DNA from: an uncultured Eubacteriales bacterium
Lineage (GTDB): Bacteria > Bacillota > Clostridia > Lachnospirales > Lachnospiraceae
Reading direction: 5' to 3'
Assembly: GCA_949297565.1 (NCBI GenBank)
Contig: CASFUI010000155.1
Location: 1 to 15,690, forward strand
Length of the DNA: 15,690 nt
Part shown: piece after piece, positions 14,202 to 15,690 of the stretch
Layout of the letters: the number at the start of each line of letters is the position of its first letter
How positions within the stretch are numbered: the stretch's first letter is position 1
Made by a program: the position numbers and the translations under genes
The notes under the pieces: model-generated
Seen by the model: the letters and a program-made list of their open reading frames with translations, nothing else
Database searches by the model: none
What the model was told of the DNA's origin: nothing

Positions 14202-15446
14202 ATGATTGATTTATCAAAAATAAGATACCGTGTCGTTGTGCTTGATGAATTTAAAAATCAGTATAATATTAAAGATTACATCTACAATCTGGGCTGGGAG
14301 GAAAATGAGAATGAAATTGCTGTCCGTATTTCTTTCACTGCAAAAAACGACAATACATCAAAAGGTTATCTGTCAAACCTGATAAAACCAGGATGTCTGG
14401 TTGGTATCTTTGCTACGGCTGATTCATTTGATGAGGAAGTGGCAAGGGGATACGTTGAAACATGGAATCCGGTTGAAAAAAACAGCGGAGATAGTTTGAA
14501 ATGTACATGTTATGATGAACTGTATAAGCTGCAGAAAAGCCAGGATAACAGGTATTATGCGTCAGGAACCGGAACTAAATCAGCGATACAGGGAATTTTA
14601 GACGACTGGGAAATTCCTCAGGAAGACGATTATCAAGGTCCTAATGCTACTCATGGAAAGACGGTATGTAATAACAAATATCTTTCCGATATTATTCTTG
14701 ATTTTTTGGATGATGCAGAAAAGAAGGGATATGAAAAATGTATAATCAGGGCAGTTAAAGGCAGGGTTGGTATAATTCCGCGGGGAAGCAATAAAGATGT
14801 GTATGTTTTCAGGCGGGATAACACGCAGTCTTTTAGTCAAACTGTTAGCACGGCAAATCTTATAACAAGAGTCAAAGTCGTTGGACAGGCGGATGATGAA
14901 GGAAAAAGCAGTGTTGAAGCAACTCTAAACGGTCTTACCGACTATGGAATACGACAGAGAATATACACAAGAGGCTCAGATGAAACATTAAGTGATGCAA
15001 AATCAGCGGCTCAGGAAATACTCGACAATGACGGAAAAATTGAAAAAGAGATGTCCGTACAAAGTCCGGACGTTCCGTTCATCAGAAAGGGAGACTTGGT
15101 GTATATCATCAGCGGTGCGGTATCAGATTATTACTATGTAAAAAGCATTCAGCATAATGCAGATACATATAACATGGTGATGAATCTGGAGCTTGCACAG
15201 ACAGAAACGGTAAGTTCATCAAGCGAGAGTACAAAAAAAGATTACAATGTCGGAGATGTTGTATATTTTCATGGAGGAACGCACTATGTAAGCAGTTATC
15301 CTGACTCGAAAGGTTATACGGCCGGCGCCGGAAATGCAAAAATTACAATTAAGGACGGCTCAGGGAAAGCTCATCCGTGGCATCTCATACATACAGATAG
15401 TGAAAGTAATGTATATGGATGGGTTGATGATGGAACATTTGATTGA
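14202..15446 (+). CDS. xkdQ: Baseplate hub protein, XkdQ/YqbQ-like, with added C-terminal wall-binding-like domain (414 aa)
   Basis: TAGGAGGT precedes the ATG by about seven bases. Residues 1-340 match the XkdQ hub type: IKDYIYNLGWEENENEIAVR, LVGIFATADSFDEEVARGYV, a helical segment with SAIQGILDDWEIP, SQTVSTANLITRVKVVGQ, and IRKGDLVYIISGAVSDYYYV. Such proteins, relatives of P2 gpD / T4 gp27, form the central hub ring below the tube. Residues 347-414 are a separate beta-rich module (YNVGDVVYFHGGTHYVSSYP to HPWHLIHTDSESNVYGWVDD). It closely resembles the SH3-like C-terminal domain of endolysins in Clostridia phages. A Ser/Thr-rich linker (SSSSESTKKD) separates the two. The total is about 85 residues longer than the B. 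subtilis protein. Older annotations call XkdQ a hydrolase, but I see no catalytic motif. Confidence 0.85.
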   Translation: MIDLSKIRYRVVVLDEFKNQYNIKDYIYNLGWEENENEIAVRISFTAKNDNTSKGYLSNLIKPGCLVGIFATADSFDEEVARGYVETWNPVEKNSGDSLKCTCYDELYKLQKSQDNRYYASGTGTKSAIQGILDDWEIPQEDDYQGPNATHGKTVCNNKYLSDIILDFLDDAEKKGYEKCIIRAVKGRVGIIPRGSNKDVYVFRRDNTQSFSQTVSTANLITRVKVVGQADDEGKSSVEATLNGLTDYGIRQRIYTRGSDETLSDAKSAAQEILDNDGKIEKEMSVQSPDVPFIRKGDLVYIISGAVSDYYYVKSIQHNADTYNMVMNLELAQTETVSSSSESTKKDYNVGDVVYFHGGTHYVSSYPDSKGYTAGAGNAKITIKDGSGKAHPWHLIHTDSESNVYGWVDDGTFD

Positions 15447-15460
15447 GAAAGGAGACGGCA

Positions 15461-15690
15461 ATGGGGAATTTTGAAGGGCATCTGGGAACAAATAAGCTGG
15501 CAAAAGTACTTAGCAAGCGGATAAAAGCGGAATATGAATCTCCGCTGATACTTGATTTTGGAGAAATCCATGAAAACGGAAGTCTGTTGACGAATACATT
15601 CCCGGTACCTATCCCGCGAGGCCAGTATTCGATATGCAGACATGTAAGTGGACTGATATTTCAGACTGAAGGAGGCGAACATCAAGGACA
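15461..15690 (+). CDS. DUF2577/XkdR-like baseplate protein (partial, N-terminal 76 aa)
   Basis: AAAGGAG (about 15448-15454) lies seven bases before ATG 15461, and the frame is open to the window edge. The visible protein reads MGNFEGHLGTNKLAKVLSKR, then IKAEYESPLILDFGEIHENG and a strand-rich stretch (LLTNTFPVPIPRGQYSICRH). The N-terminal helix followed by short beta strands resembles DUF2577 proteins, which occupy this place after XkdQ in PBSX-like operons (XkdR) and contribute a small barrel to the baseplate. The family call rests mainly on position and pattern, and the C-terminal half is not available. Confidence 0.6.
   Translation, partial: MGNFEGHLGTNKLAKVLSKRIKAEYESPLILDFGEIHENGSLLTNTFPVPIPRGQYSICRHVSGLIFQTEGGEHQG

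Noticed and set aside
15371..15685. 104-residue open frame on the - strand at the right edge
   Set aside because: Overlaps the XkdQ-like end and the DUF2577-like start, both of which have good ribosome sites and protein-like sequence on the + strand.
1..15690. Search for CRISPR arrays, tRNAs, insertion sequences, attachment sites, toxin or defence genes
   Set aside because: None seen; the whole window is accounted for by phage structural genes and short gaps.

Overview
The window is part of the late (virion structure) operon of a contractile-tailed phage or prophage of the PBSX/skin type. All genes lie on the + strand and their order follows xkdF-xkdR / yqbD-yqbR of Bacillus subtilis. The host is most likely a Gram-positive, low-GC bacterium of the Clostridia, plausibly a gut or rumen Lachnospiraceae. 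This rests on A/T-rich codon use, strong AAGGAGG ribosome binding sites before nearly every gene, and proteins that read like those of Clostridia prophages. The host is an inference; no host gene or attachment site is present.

Head module (1-3057): the 3' end of an XkdF-like head maturation protease; a 188-base gap with a hairpin, a Rho-independent terminator and a weak candidate promoter; a 402-residue scaffold-like protein that may also be translated from an internal start; a small capsid decoration-like protein; and the major capsid protein. Neck module (3070-5946): a YqbF-position protein, a head-tail adaptor, a head closure protein, an HK97 gp10-type neck protein, a conserved unknown protein, and a 292-residue protein that looks like two tail-terminator-type domains in tandem. 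Next comes a small helical protein (5957-6208).

Tail module (6212-15690, open at the right edge): sheath, tube, a second strong intra-operon terminator, the tail assembly chaperone with a textbook -1 slippery heptamer (A AAA AAC) that joins it to a 55-residue extension, a 1536-residue tape measure, a LysM-bearing XkdP-like protein, an XkdQ-like baseplate hub with an added C-terminal cell-wall-binding-like domain, and the start of a DUF2577/XkdR-like gene.

The genes work as one assembly line: protease, scaffold and capsid make the head; adaptor, stopper and terminator proteins close head and tail; sheath and tube polymerise along a length set by the tape measure and its chaperones; and hub proteins with wall-binding modules engage the host envelope. 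I found no defence island, toxin, CRISPR array, tRNA or insertion sequence. The observations most worth a second look are the frameshift cassette, the structured gap before the scaffold gene, the possible nested scaffold start, the duplicated terminator-like protein, and the wall-binding domain fused to the hub.
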